13,745 nt of DNA from Methanobacteriaceae archaeon (GCA_017883605.1 JADGNH010000041.1:1-13745), one strand, 5' to 3'. Positions 6,449 through 13,524 are shown, numbered from the stretch's first letter. Notes: generated from the letters alone by a model not told the origin. Numbers and translations: made by a program.

Positions 6449-6552
6449 AATAATAGTATATAACATTTTCGGTTTGATGGTATGAAGACAGAATATTTGA
6501 TGGTATGAAGACAGAATAATTATATAACAATTTTTCGGTTTGAGGGTATGAA
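6449..6552 (+). repeat. Duplicated promoter and start-codon region before gar1
   Basis: A 23-bp unit at 6473-6495 is repeated without change at 6496-6518. It runs from TTTGATGGTATGAA to ACAGAATA. A third, partial copy (TTTGAGGGTATGAA) forms the true gar1 start at 6539-6552. The flanks are duplicated too: TATATAAC (6457-6464) followed by TTTTCGGTTTGA matches TATATAAC (6521-6528) followed by TTTTTCGGTTTGA. The duplicates create an 8-codon mini-ORF at 6482-6508 (MKTEYLMV) whose TGA overlaps the ATG of a 4-codon mini-ORF (MKTE) at 6505-6519. Confidence 0.85.
6521..6528 (+). promoter_or_regulatory. Proximal TATA box suggesting a leaderless gar1 transcript
   Basis: TATATAAC begins 27 nt before the gar1 ATG. 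Archaeal transcription usually starts about 25 nt after the TATA box, so the RNA would begin at or next to the ATG. The GAGGGT touching the ATG is too close to act as a normal ribosome-binding site, which also fits leaderless translation. Confidence 0.45.
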
Positions 6553-6792
6553 AAAATTAGGAAATATCTCACACATCTCCAACAGAGGCCGAATAATCCT
6601 GAGATCCAACCATACCCCTGCTTTTGGACTAGCTGTTTTTACAAAAAATGAAAAAAGATTGGGAACTGTCCAGGACATATTTGGCCCTACTAAGGAACCT
6701 TACATCTCAGTGAAGGTTTATGCAAAAAATTCTAAAAATCTTGAAACCCGAGTGGGAGAGACCCTGTATATACCATCAAAAACTAATAAAAA

Positions 6793-7785
<993 letters not shown>

Positions 7786-7797
7786 AACATTCTATAT

Positions 7798-7838
7798 AGG
7801 CTTATCTTAAATGATAAAGCCTTACTCTACTTTTTTTT
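7798..7838 (+). terminator. Hairpin plus T-tract after tfb
   Basis: AGGCTTATC (7798-7806) pairs with GATAAAGCCT (7813-7822), with one bulged base, and is followed by eight T residues at 7831-7838. Further T-rich runs follow to about 7900, including an imperfect ~33-bp direct repeat. This suits termination of the gar1-tfb transcript; the runs may also separate it from the convergent heliorhodopsin gene. Confidence 0.6.
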
Positions 7839-7965
7839 AATTTATTTTTGATTGTCTAATTTTATTTTAAAATTTATTTTTAATTTTCCTAATTTTATTT
7901 TAGATTACCTTAAAAAAATAATAGAAAAAATATAAAAAATTTGTAAAAACTTCTATTCTGAGATT

Positions 7966-8787
7966 TTACGGTGCAAATATGCCGATGAATGCTAACCATG
8001 CCAGGGCGGTCTTTGCCACTAAACTGAGTATTATATAAATCCTTTCACCGTATAGATAGTCTTTCCATTTTCCCACACCTTTATACTGCAGTATCATGTT
8101 TACAGAGAAGGTGTTGAACATGATAAAGTAAATCAGGAGGATCAGATATACAAATGTGGGGGGATTGGTCTCGGTAGAACCCAGCGCCGCTATAAAGTAA
8201 GCTGCCAGAACCACCCAGGGGGTGAATCCGGAAATAGCCCCTAAAAGGTAGGGAGACCAGTCGGTTTTTTTAGTATATTGATTGATTTTCTCCATAAGGT
8301 AGCCGAACATGATCATCATGGCGTTTAAGACGAATATCATTACCAAGGACCATAAATCCCACACCCCTACAAAGGTGGCTATTATTACAATCATTATAGA
8401 GCTTGAAAAGGCATATTCATACCAGCGGTAAGGATTCATACCCTTTTTCAGGTTCTCATTGTAGCTGTTGTTTCTTGCGAATGCAATGTAAAAATGTGCA
8501 AAAGCTGAAATCAGTAGGAAAGATGCAAGTATCACTCCCAAGTACCCCACCGTGAATGCCACCTGGGGGTCGGGTGTGATTTGGAAGACCGGTGGAGTCA
8601 GAGAAATTATTTTAAATTTAAGGTAAAAGGTGTATATGTTTTGAGTCCAGGTGAGCCACAATCCTAAGACAACCATCAGAATTCCCTGAATCAAGTGCAG
8701 GGAACCGGCGCCAATATTGAGCTTTCTCAATCCCGAAAAAGTAATGGGAGACTTGGCTATCAGTTCCCTCCTTAAATCATTGTCCAT
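7966..8787 (-). CDS. Heliorhodopsin (retinal-binding seven-helix photoreceptor)
   Basis: 273-residue heliorhodopsin with seven hydrophobic helices, roughly 24-46, 78-103, 120-141, 145-167, 180-202, 212-234 and 247-271. TM7 carries GERIYIILSLVAKTALAW, and K259 is the expected retinal Schiff-base lysine. S255 sits four residues before it. TM3 carries NPYRWYEYAFSSSIMIVIIA, and E124 fits the counterion (E107 of heliorhodopsin 48C12). H31 in TM1 (GSLHLIQG) and H98 in TM2 (SAFAHFYIA) match the conserved inner histidines H23 and H80. The long loop between TM1 and TM2 (about 50-76) is also a family trait. The family has its N-terminus inside the cell, a slow photocycle and usually no ion pumping, so a sensory or enzyme-regulating role is likely. 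A GGGGTTGAT element precedes the ATG. The gene is divergent from a SOUL gene. I see no retinal-synthesis gene in the window. Confidence 0.95.
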   Translation of the reverse strand: MDNDLRRELIAKSPITFSGLRKLNIGAGSLHLIQGILMVVLGLWLTWTQNIYTFYLKFKIISLTPPVFQITPDPQVAFTVGYLGVILASFLLISAFAHFYIAFARNNSYNENLKKGMNPYRWYEYAFSSSIMIVIIATFVGVWDLWSLVMIFVLNAMMIMFGYLMEKINQYTKKTDWSPYLLGAISGFTPWVVLAAYFIAALGSTETNPPTFVYLILLIYFIMFNTFSVNMILQYKGVGKWKDYLYGERIYIILSLVAKTALAWLAFIGIFAP

Positions 8788-8834
8788 GTTATCAACCCCT
8801 TTTTATTAGTAAATTAATATTTGTTATTAAATGA

Positions 8835-8845
8835 ATTTATATTTT
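8835..8845 (-). promoter_or_regulatory. TATA box for the heliorhodopsin gene
   Basis: The minus strand reads AAAATATAAAT here, 48-58 nt before the ATG at 8787. A start about 25 nt downstream would give a leader of roughly 25-30 nt holding the ribosome-binding site. Confidence 0.45.
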
Positions 8846-8880
8846 ACCCAACTCAAAATGAACATTTGAAAAAGTATATT

Positions 8881-8930
8881 TTATTTAAAATTAGAACCTA
8901 TTCATTATTTAAAATTAGAATCTATTTCAT
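8881..8930. repeat. Two-copy 24-bp tandem repeat between heliorhodopsin and SOUL genes
   Basis: The unit TTATTTAAAATTAGAA followed by CCTATTCA (8881-8904) recurs from 8905 with one substitution and one inserted T. It lies in the shared 245-bp divergent control region, upstream of the TATA-like elements on both sides. Confidence 0.75.
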
Positions 8931-8960
8931 TAAACGGGTTTTTTTTATATTTGAACAAAA

Positions 8961-8983
8961 TTTTTATAACAATTTTTTATAAA
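8961..8983 (+). promoter_or_regulatory. TATA-like elements for the SOUL gene
   Basis: TTTTTATAAC (8961-8970) and TTTTTTATAA (8974-8983) are near-copies in the AT-rich run 50-72 nt before the ATG at 9033. Either could set a start near 8990-9010 and leave a short leader with the GGGAG ribosome-binding site. Confidence 0.35.
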
Positions 8984-9032
8984 AAACTATTTCAAAGAAT
9001 TCGTCCATATAACTAACAAGGGAGTGTTAAAA

Positions 9033-9686
9033 ATGGTCAAAAGCCCGGAATATACTGTTGAAAAAAAAGAGGATAAGGTTGAAATCAGACGATACCCGGA
9101 TTACCTCCTGGCCCAGGTTGATGTAAGTGCCGAATTTGATGACGCCATTGGCGTCGGCTTCTCCATATTAGCCCACTATATTTTTGGAGGGAATAAAAAG
9201 AGGTCCAGCATTCCCATGACCACCCCGGTGACTGATGAAACAATATCATCTGAAAAAATAGCCATGACCGCCCCAGTGACAGAAGAAGCTGTAGAAAAAC
9301 CTGAAAAAATACCTATGGCTGCCCCGGTTATACAGGAAGAGGTAGCTGAGTCTGAAAAAATAGCCATGACCGCCCCAGTGACAGAGGAAGAGGTAGAAAA
9401 AGTTTACCGCATATCATTCACCATGCCTGCCAATTATACCCTGGAGACCCTGCCAGAGCCGGAAGATAAAAGGATTAAGTTCAAAGAAGTTGAAAACCAA
9501 AGGACAGCTGTATTAAGATTCTCAGGTAGGGTGAAAGAGAAGCTCGCCAGAGAAAAGATCCAGGAATTAAAAAACTGGCTTCAAAAGAATGACATCAAAC
9601 CAAAATCTGGATTTATAGTGGCACAGTACAACAATCCCGCTGTACCCGGATTTTTAAGGAGAAACGAGATAATAGTTGAAATTTAA
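9033..9686 (+). CDS. SOUL family heme-binding-type protein with amplified motif
   Basis: 217-residue SOUL/HBP-family protein. The N-terminal EYTVEKKEDKVEIRRYPDYLLA (6-27) is the family's opening strand pair. The C-terminal half (about 125-217) has the expected FTMPANYTLETLPEP (129-143), AVLRFSGR (159-166) and QYNNPAVPGFLRRNEIIVEI (198-217) segments. SOUL proteins bind heme or other tetrapyrroles, mostly shown for animal and plant members. Here the [IP]MTxPV motif occurs four times (60-66, 76-82, 93-99, 110-116) at about 17-residue spacing, against usually one or two in the family. The ATG at 9033 is chosen because GGGAG (9020-9024) lies 8 nt before it; an in-frame GTG at 9024 falls inside that site. 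No signal peptide is seen, so it is probably cytosolic. Heme binding in this organism is unproven, since methanogens of this type often lack normal heme synthesis. Confidence 0.92.
   Translation: MVKSPEYTVEKKEDKVEIRRYPDYLLAQVDVSAEFDDAIGVGFSILAHYIFGGNKKRSSIPMTTPVTDETISSEKIAMTAPVTEEAVEKPEKIPMAAPVIQEEVAESEKIAMTAPVTEEEVEKVYRISFTMPANYTLETLPEPEDKRIKFKEVENQRTAVLRFSGRVKEKLAREKIQELKNWLQKNDIKPKSGFIVAQYNNPAVPGFLRRNEIIVEI
9249..9385 (+). repeat. Perfect 35-bp direct repeat inside the SOUL gene
   Basis: The 35 bases at 9249-9283 are repeated exactly at 9351-9385, 102 bp apart (34 codons). They encode SEKIAMTAPVTE both times. A diverged copy (EKIPMAAPV) lies between. This points to a recent in-frame duplication of the motif block. 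Confidence 0.85.
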
Positions 9687-9753
9687 ATTTAATTCACTAA
9701 TATTATATTATCAGCATTACAAATTATTAAGTAAGTGACGTGGAGGAGATGTG

Positions 9754-10194
9754 ATGAGTGTAGAAGATCCTATAAAATCTACCCTGGATGGGCTTTTCAA
9801 GGTTTTGAATATTGAGAATGTGGTTGGAGAACCAATTGAAAGTGATGATAAGATTTTAATCCCGGTTACCCGTATGGGAATGGCCTTTGGAGCGGGTATG
9901 GGAGAAGGTGAAGGTCCAGCTGAAGGAAGTTCAAAAGGCAGCGGTGCTGGTGGAGGAGCTGGCGTGGAACCCCTGGCCTTCATAGTGGTGGATAAAAAAG
10001 CAGAAGGTCTGGATTCTGTGAAAGTACTACCATTAACCCCACCAGACCCCGTCAACAGGGCCATAGGGGAAATAAGTGCAGTTGCTCTAGAAGTCCTTAA
10101 AGAATGGCAAAAAGACAAAAATAATGGGACAGAAAGTGGTGAAAAACAATCTAAGCTTGAAAAGACCTCTGAATTAGCCAAAGAACCTTATTAA
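9754..10194 (+). CDS. GerW / YtfJ-type (Spore_YtfJ family) protein
   Basis: 146-residue protein of the GerW/YtfJ family, named for a Bacillus spore protein but widespread in non-sporulating bacteria and archaea. The pattern is a short N-terminal helix (DPIKSTLDGLFKVLNIENVVGEPI), a strand with KILIPVTRMGMAFGAGMGEG, a Gly/Ser-rich linker (about 47-71), a second conserved block VEPLAFIVVDKKAEGLDSVKVLPL, then VNRAIGEISAVALEVLKEW. The charged, Glu/Lys-rich tail is variable. There is no signal peptide or membrane segment. The role in archaea is unknown. The ATG at 9754 is preferred because GGAGG (9742-9746) lies 7 nt before it; the GTG at 9751 is one codon upstream. It is 67 bp after the SOUL gene on the same strand and could share its transcript. 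A T-rich run (10206-10236) follows and may end transcription. Confidence 0.85.
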   Translation: MSVEDPIKSTLDGLFKVLNIENVVGEPIESDDKILIPVTRMGMAFGAGMGEGEGPAEGSSKGSGAGGGAGVEPLAFIVVDKKAEGLDSVKVLPLTPPDPVNRAIGEISAVALEVLKEWQKDKNNGTESGEKQSKLEKTSELAKEPY

Positions 10195-10205
10195 GAACGT
10201 TAATC

Positions 10206-10236
10206 TTTATATTTTTAATTTTATTTTTTTTTATTT
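10206..10236 (+). terminator. T-rich run after the GerW-type gene
   Basis: Several T4-T10 runs directly follow the stop codon without a strong hairpin. T-rich tracts alone can stop archaeal RNA polymerase. The rest of the convergent spacer to 10361 is AT-rich with nothing else recognisable. Confidence 0.4.
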
Positions 10237-10361
10237 AAAATTATATAACTTTACGAATTCTATTATTCATAATTACTGAGTACACTATGTAAATGAAATA
10301 ATGAAAAGAGAGTTATATTTTTTTTATTAGATTTTAGGTAAATATTCTTGGTTGCCACGAA

Positions 10362-11747
10362 TTATTCTTCTGGAGTTTCTAATTTTTCGATTCTATCCTC
10401 TATTTCATTGATTTTTTCGTTTGTGTGTTCCTTGTCTTCTTCGAATCTTTTGTCAAGCTCGTCCACATCCCTCAATACTTTCTTTGAGTATCTTTCAAGC
10501 TCTCCCAAGTCATTTTTGGTAGCAAGTTCCCAGTCTTTTATTAGCTGGTCGCTTTTTTCATTCAGTACTTGGCCGATTTCATTGGATAAATCGTCTGTGC
10601 TTACTTTATCGCTTACTTTTTCTTTTGTTTCTTCAACCATCCCCGAGATAACTTCATTACCACCTGAAATCTTTGCACTGACTCCAGAAACATTCGTTTG
10701 TTCATCCCTTTCTGAGATACCTTCACCACTACCTGAAACCTCTTCAACGACCCCAGAAACATCCTTTTTTTCACCTATTCCTGAGATACTTTCATCACCA
10801 TCCGAAACCTTCTCACTCACCCCAGAAACATCCACTTTTTCACCCATTCCAGATATAGAACCTTTTCCAGATAATTTTTCCCCTAAATTACTGGTTCCTT
10901 GAACTATAACCGCAGTTCCTGTGGCACTTACTATCAATGCGCTACCTTGTAACCCGCCCATTGAGAGATAGTCAATTAAAACTTCTATCACCGCATTAGC
11001 TCCAAGTGATTTAGCATTTTCGAGCATTCGAGATAGGGCCAACTTTCTGGCCTCTCCTAAATTCATGTCCTCTATTTGAGCTGTTTGATTGATGGTTGAA
11101 AGCCTTGAAAGCCGCCCTTTAGATTCTTTTTTTTCTGCTACGGCTTCTCCAGTAACTAAACCTAAATATTTCTTTATTTTTCCTCCTTCTACATGAGGAA
11201 CGGAGATTAGGGGTATATTTAGTTCATCAAGGAAGATTTCATCAGCTGATGGTCCCATAATTTCCTCTTTTCCTTCGGCTTCAGCAGTTCCCTGAATGTT
11301 AGAAGGAAGGTTAACCAAGAATCCTATAAACCTGGTGAGTGTACCCACCACAACTACAGTAAAGACATACCTAGTGAATATAGGGAATGCAGCGTCAATC
11401 GTCAGTACTATGGCAATTATAGTAATGAAACTTAGTGTAGCAGGCTCTTTGGTAGGGTCGACAAAAGTTCCTGGTAAAAACCAGCCATATATATTGATTA
11501 AAAGGAATGTTAAAAGAGCGCTGATAGCTCCTGTACTTTTACCGTACTTTCTACGGGCTATAATAGTTTCAACAACTCCTGCCAATAATGGGGACACAAT
11601 ATACATGATGTTAAATCCAAAAATAACCAAATGCCAAATAATACACAGATAAGCCGAAAGGAATCCCACTAAAACTCCTAGGATTATGGCAGCAAATGCC
11701 CAGCGTTTTTCTATAAGAGTTTTTTTCACAGAAGCCAAATGTGTCAC
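10362..11747 (-). CDS. Multi-TM membrane protein with YbjQ domain, 23-residue repeats and coiled coil
   Basis: 461 residues in four parts. Residues 17-146 hold about five hydrophobic helices, opening with EKRWAFAAIILGVLVGFLSA. Residues about 178-283 form a YbjQ/UPF0145 domain: IPLISVPHVEGGKIKKYLGLVTGEAV, EARKLALSRMLENAKSLGANAVIEV, and the closing VSATGTAVIVQG. Residues 297-379 are a 23-residue tandem repeat. Residues about 398-458 are highly charged with heptad-like Leu/Ile spacing, a probable coiled coil. YbjQ domains form oligomers and are often labelled heavy-metal-binding, though their role is unclear. The product probably anchors a YbjQ assembly at the membrane with a long cytoplasmic tail. 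The gene follows the stand-alone YbjQ gene by 25 bp. The start is uncertain: the GTG at 11747 lies inside AAGGTGA, which would also serve as ribosome-binding site for a TTG at 11738. I know no named family for the whole protein. Confidence 0.75.
   Translation of the reverse strand: MTHLASVKKTLIEKRWAFAAIILGVLVGFLSAYLCIIWHLVIFGFNIMYIVSPLLAGVVETIIARRKYGKSTGAISALLTFLLINIYGWFLPGTFVDPTKEPATLSFITIIAIVLTIDAAFPIFTRYVFTVVVVGTLTRFIGFLVNLPSNIQGTAEAEGKEEIMGPSADEIFLDELNIPLISVPHVEGGKIKKYLGLVTGEAVAEKKESKGRLSRLSTINQTAQIEDMNLGEARKLALSRMLENAKSLGANAVIEVLIDYLSMGGLQGSALIVSATGTAVIVQGTSNLGEKLSGKGSISGMGEKVDVSGVSEKVSDGDESISGIGEKKDVSGVVEEVSGSGEGISERDEQTNVSGVSAKISGGNEVISGMVEETKEKVSDKVSTDDLSNEIGQVLNEKSDQLIKDWELATKNDLGELERYSKKVLRDVDELDKRFEEDKEHTNEKINEIEDRIEKLETPEE
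10611..10859 (-). repeat. 69-bp in-frame tandem repeat in the YbjQ membrane protein gene
   Basis: About 3.6 units of 69 bp encode residues 297-379. Unit starts are residues 297, 320, 343 and 366 (SISGMGEK, SISGIGEK, GISERDEQ, VISGMVEE). A VDVSGVSEKVS-like centre recurs in each. The units differ in DNA, so the array is not brand new. Antisense frames through it look Ser-rich and are not genes. Confidence 0.85.
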
Positions 11748-11772
11748 CTTAAGATTTTAAGTTGTTCATTAA

Positions 11773-12099
11773 TTATTCCTGATAGGAAACTGCAGTTCCA
11801 AATATAGTGACCATTATGGTATTTCCCATGGTACCGCCCAGGTTATGATAGGCCACACGAGTTCCTATGACTGCATTAGCACCTTTTTCCTTTGCTTTTT
11901 CTTCCATACTCTTTTTAGCTAATTCTCTGGCATTTGTAAGCTCTTCTTCATATTTAGAGGTCCTTCCCCCTACTACATCTCTCACTCCGGAGAACATATC
12001 TTTATAAAGATTTGCCCCCAGGAGGGAGTCTCCAGTAACCAAACCATAATATTCAACTATTTTTTTCCCCTCAATGGTGGGGGTGGTTAAAATCAGCAT
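11773..12099 (-). CDS. YbjQ / UPF0145 family protein
   Basis: 108-residue stand-alone YbjQ-family protein, of normal length for the family. It shows LTTPTIEGKKIVEYYGLVTGDSLLGANLYKDMFSG at 4-38, the GGRTSKYEEELTNARELAKKSMEEKAKEKGANAVIG helix region, and MVTIFGTAVSYQE at the end. Members are small oligomeric proteins of unknown function, sometimes described as heavy-metal-binding. The ATG at 12099 is preferred: GGAGG lies 6 nt before it and the family begins at MLILTTP. The frame stays open to 12207, but the extra 36 residues have no family match or ribosome-binding site. It is 25 bp upstream of the membrane protein that has its own YbjQ domain, so the two probably form a mixed assembly; that is inference. 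Confidence 0.93.
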   Translation of the reverse strand: MLILTTPTIEGKKIVEYYGLVTGDSLLGANLYKDMFSGVRDVVGGRTSKYEEELTNARELAKKSMEEKAKEKGANAVIGTRVAYHNLGGTMGNTIMVTIFGTAVSYQE

Positions 12100-12126
12100 T
12101 TTAAACCTCCTGTTACCATGGTTTTT

Positions 12127-12140
12127 ATTTATATATATTA
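12127..12140 (-). promoter_or_regulatory. TATA box for the two-gene YbjQ unit
   Basis: The minus strand reads TAATATATATAAAT, a strong TATA-like element about 28-41 nt before the ATG at 12099. Transcription would begin just before the GGAGG site, leaving a very short leader. Confidence 0.45.
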
Positions 12141-12345
12141 TGTCCACTTGTTCTAAAATAGTTTTTGATAAATTATGATAATTTAGTTTAGTTTGTTGAT
12201 GAATCATTAAAAAAAAGAATTTAACAGTGCCCTATTGCATTAAAGTCCCAAATTGACGCTTTATGTAAATAAACGCACTGCAAATGTGTATTTGTATTAT
12301 ATATCTTTTAACTCTAAATTTTTTGGCTTTTTATAAAATTTTTTA

Positions 12346-12543
12346 TTAGAATATTCTGCCTCTTAAAGCATAAAAGAGCCATATTAGAATGAAAACTGCG
12401 AATGCTATGTACAATATCATTCTGGTCCTTCTAACTTTCCTCTGATTTTCTGCAATTACCTGCTGACACTGGGCAGAGCAGACTCCCTCGCTCAAAGGTA
12501 TGGGTTTGCCGCAAATCGGGCAGTGTTTATGTTGTTCTGTCAT
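12346..12543 (-). CDS. Small zinc-ribbon membrane protein (DUF2116 type)
   Basis: 65 residues. The N-terminal zinc ribbon has two Cys pairs, C8/C11 (CPICGKPIP) and C22/C26 (CSAQCQ). A basic stretch, NQRKVRRTR, follows. One hydrophobic helix (about 42-61, MILYIAFAVFILIWLFYALR) anchors it, so the zinc ribbon is probably cytoplasmic by the positive-inside rule. This layout matches the archaeal DUF2116 group, described as predicted nucleic-acid-binding zinc-ribbon proteins, of unproven function. GAGGTG lies 5 nt before the ATG and confirms the start. It stands alone between pyrH and the YbjQ genes, with a possible TATA box near 12573-12585. Confidence 0.85.
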   Translation of the reverse strand: MTEQHKHCPICGKPIPLSEGVCSAQCQQVIAENQRKVRRTRMILYIAFAVFILIWLFYALRGRIF

Positions 12544-12604
12544 TTTGACACCTCTTTAGGATCTTTTTGGTTTAATTAATATAGTTTTTAGATTTTAAAT
12601 TAAT

Positions 12605-12672
12605 TAGAATACTTCTTCTTACTAGAATACTTCTTCTTAAAAAACTTTCTTATTTAGAATAACTTCTTTAGA
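12605..12672. repeat. Short tandem repeats between pyrH and the zinc-ribbon gene
   Basis: The 17-bp unit TAGAATACTTCTTCTTA occurs exactly at 12605-12621 and 12623-12639 (period 18). Weaker copies follow, beginning TAGAATAACTTCTTTA near 12655. The array is downstream of pyrH and upstream of the zinc-ribbon gene on the minus strand. Confidence 0.75.
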
Positions 12673-12687
12673 AAAACTTATTTGAAT

Positions 12688-13362
12688 TTATTCCGGCACG
12701 ATGGTTGTTCCAATCTTTCCCTGGATGGCCTTTACCAGATTGCGGGGATCATCGCCGTTGATGATAACTGTCTTTATAGCTGACCTTTTTATAATACCTA
12801 TGGCGGTTTGGTCAAAGAACTCGTAAGTCCCCGCCTTTATATCCTTGCTTTTAAACATATCCATCATCTGAGATGTTGTGACCTCTTCAAACATCACTGC
12901 ATCGGGGTATTTGTTGGGATCCTTATCGTAAAGGCCGTCCACTGAAGTGGCATTTATCAGGAGTTCGGCGCCAACAAATTCGGCCAGAATGCTTCCCACC
13001 GCATCTGTACTGTGGGCTGGTTCGGTGCCCCCCATAACCACCATTTTACCTGATTGGGAAAACTCCAGGGCCTCAGAAAAGTTGTGGGGAACCGCAGGAT
13101 AGGCGTCGTCTTCCAGGGCCGTGATCAGGAGCCGGGCGTTTAGTCTGGTGACATCAATTCCAATATCATCACAGAGAGCTTCAGATGTCCCAAGCCCCCG
13201 GGCAATGTCGATGTAATCCCGGGCTGTCTTACCCCCACCAACAACCACTAAAACCTCGTGGTCTTTCTTCATCTCCCTTAAAACGTCAGCATAAGCTTTA
13301 AATTTACGGTAGTCATGATCTTTGATTATTATGGATCCGCCTATAGTAACCACTATTTTCAT
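12688..13362 (-). CDS. pyrH: UMP kinase, archaeal type
   Basis: 224-residue UMP kinase of the amino-acid-kinase fold, which phosphorylates UMP to UDP with ATP in pyrimidine nucleotide synthesis in the cytosol. Motifs are TIGGSII at 6-12 (phosphate-binding loop), LVVVGGGKTARDY at 38-50, DDIGIDVTRLNARLL at 65-79 (UMP site region), MGGTEPAHSTDAVG at 110-123, INATSVDGLYDKDPNKYPDA at 136-155 and INGDDPRNLVKAI at 201-213. The length matches archaeal PyrH, slightly shorter than the bacterial enzyme. The ribosome-binding site GAGGGTGATG lies directly before the ATG. A TATA-like element (TTATATTTAA on the minus strand, 13393-13402) is 31-40 nt upstream, giving a short leader. It is complete and shows nothing unusual. 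Confidence 0.96.
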   Translation of the reverse strand: MKIVVTIGGSIIIKDHDYRKFKAYADVLREMKKDHEVLVVVGGGKTARDYIDIARGLGTSEALCDDIGIDVTRLNARLLITALEDDAYPAVPHNFSEALEFSQSGKMVVMGGTEPAHSTDAVGSILAEFVGAELLINATSVDGLYDKDPNKYPDAVMFEEVTTSQMMDMFKSKDIKAGTYEFFDQTAIGIIKRSAIKTVIINGDDPRNLVKAIQGKIGTTIVPE

Positions 13363-13392
13363 CTCATCACCCTCAAAATAATGTTAATCTGA

Positions 13393-13402
13393 TTAAATAT
13401 AA
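13393..13402 (-). promoter_or_regulatory. TATA box for pyrH
   Basis: The minus strand reads TTATATTTAA, about 31-40 nt before the pyrH ATG at 13362. The spacing suits a short leader carrying GAGGGTGATG. Confidence 0.45.
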
Positions 13403-13455
13403 GTTTATTTTTATTTCAAACAGGAAATTAGGATACCACATTTTTTGATAGATTA

Positions 13456-13524
13456 AATTATCTTACTTGAATTTAATTTTGTCTGGTTTAAATTAATTAT
13501 CTTTACTTGAATTAAAAATTGTCT
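13456..13524. repeat. Imperfect ~29-bp direct repeat between the ATPase and pyrH
   Basis: AATTATCTTACTTGAATT plus a T-rich tail ending in TTGTCT (13456-13484) recurs with small changes at 13495-13524, 39 bp further on. The right end reads GTCTTAGTTGAATC, similar to the core of the 21-bp repeats at 5103-5254. The rest of this 173-bp spacer shows only the pyrH promoter. Confidence 0.6.

Noticed and set aside
7966..8787. Type-1 microbial rhodopsin (proton pump or sensory rhodopsin)
   Set aside because: TM3 has RWYEY with Glu rather than the Asp-based pump motif, and the TM7 SLVAK context and N-terminal layout are those of heliorhodopsin.
9717..10181. 154-codon minus-strand frame over the GerW-type gene
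   Set aside because: It is a shadow of the Gly-rich coding sequence on the plus strand, which has family motifs and a good ribosome-binding site.
10348..10902. 184-codon Ser-rich plus-strand frame
   Set aside because: It is the antisense of the 23-residue repeat and coiled-coil part of the membrane protein gene; its low-complexity Ser/Pro pattern is a by-product of that repeat.
12100..12207. 36-residue N-terminal extension of the small YbjQ protein
   Set aside because: GGAGG and the family start MLILTTP place translation at 12099; the extension overlaps the likely TATA box.
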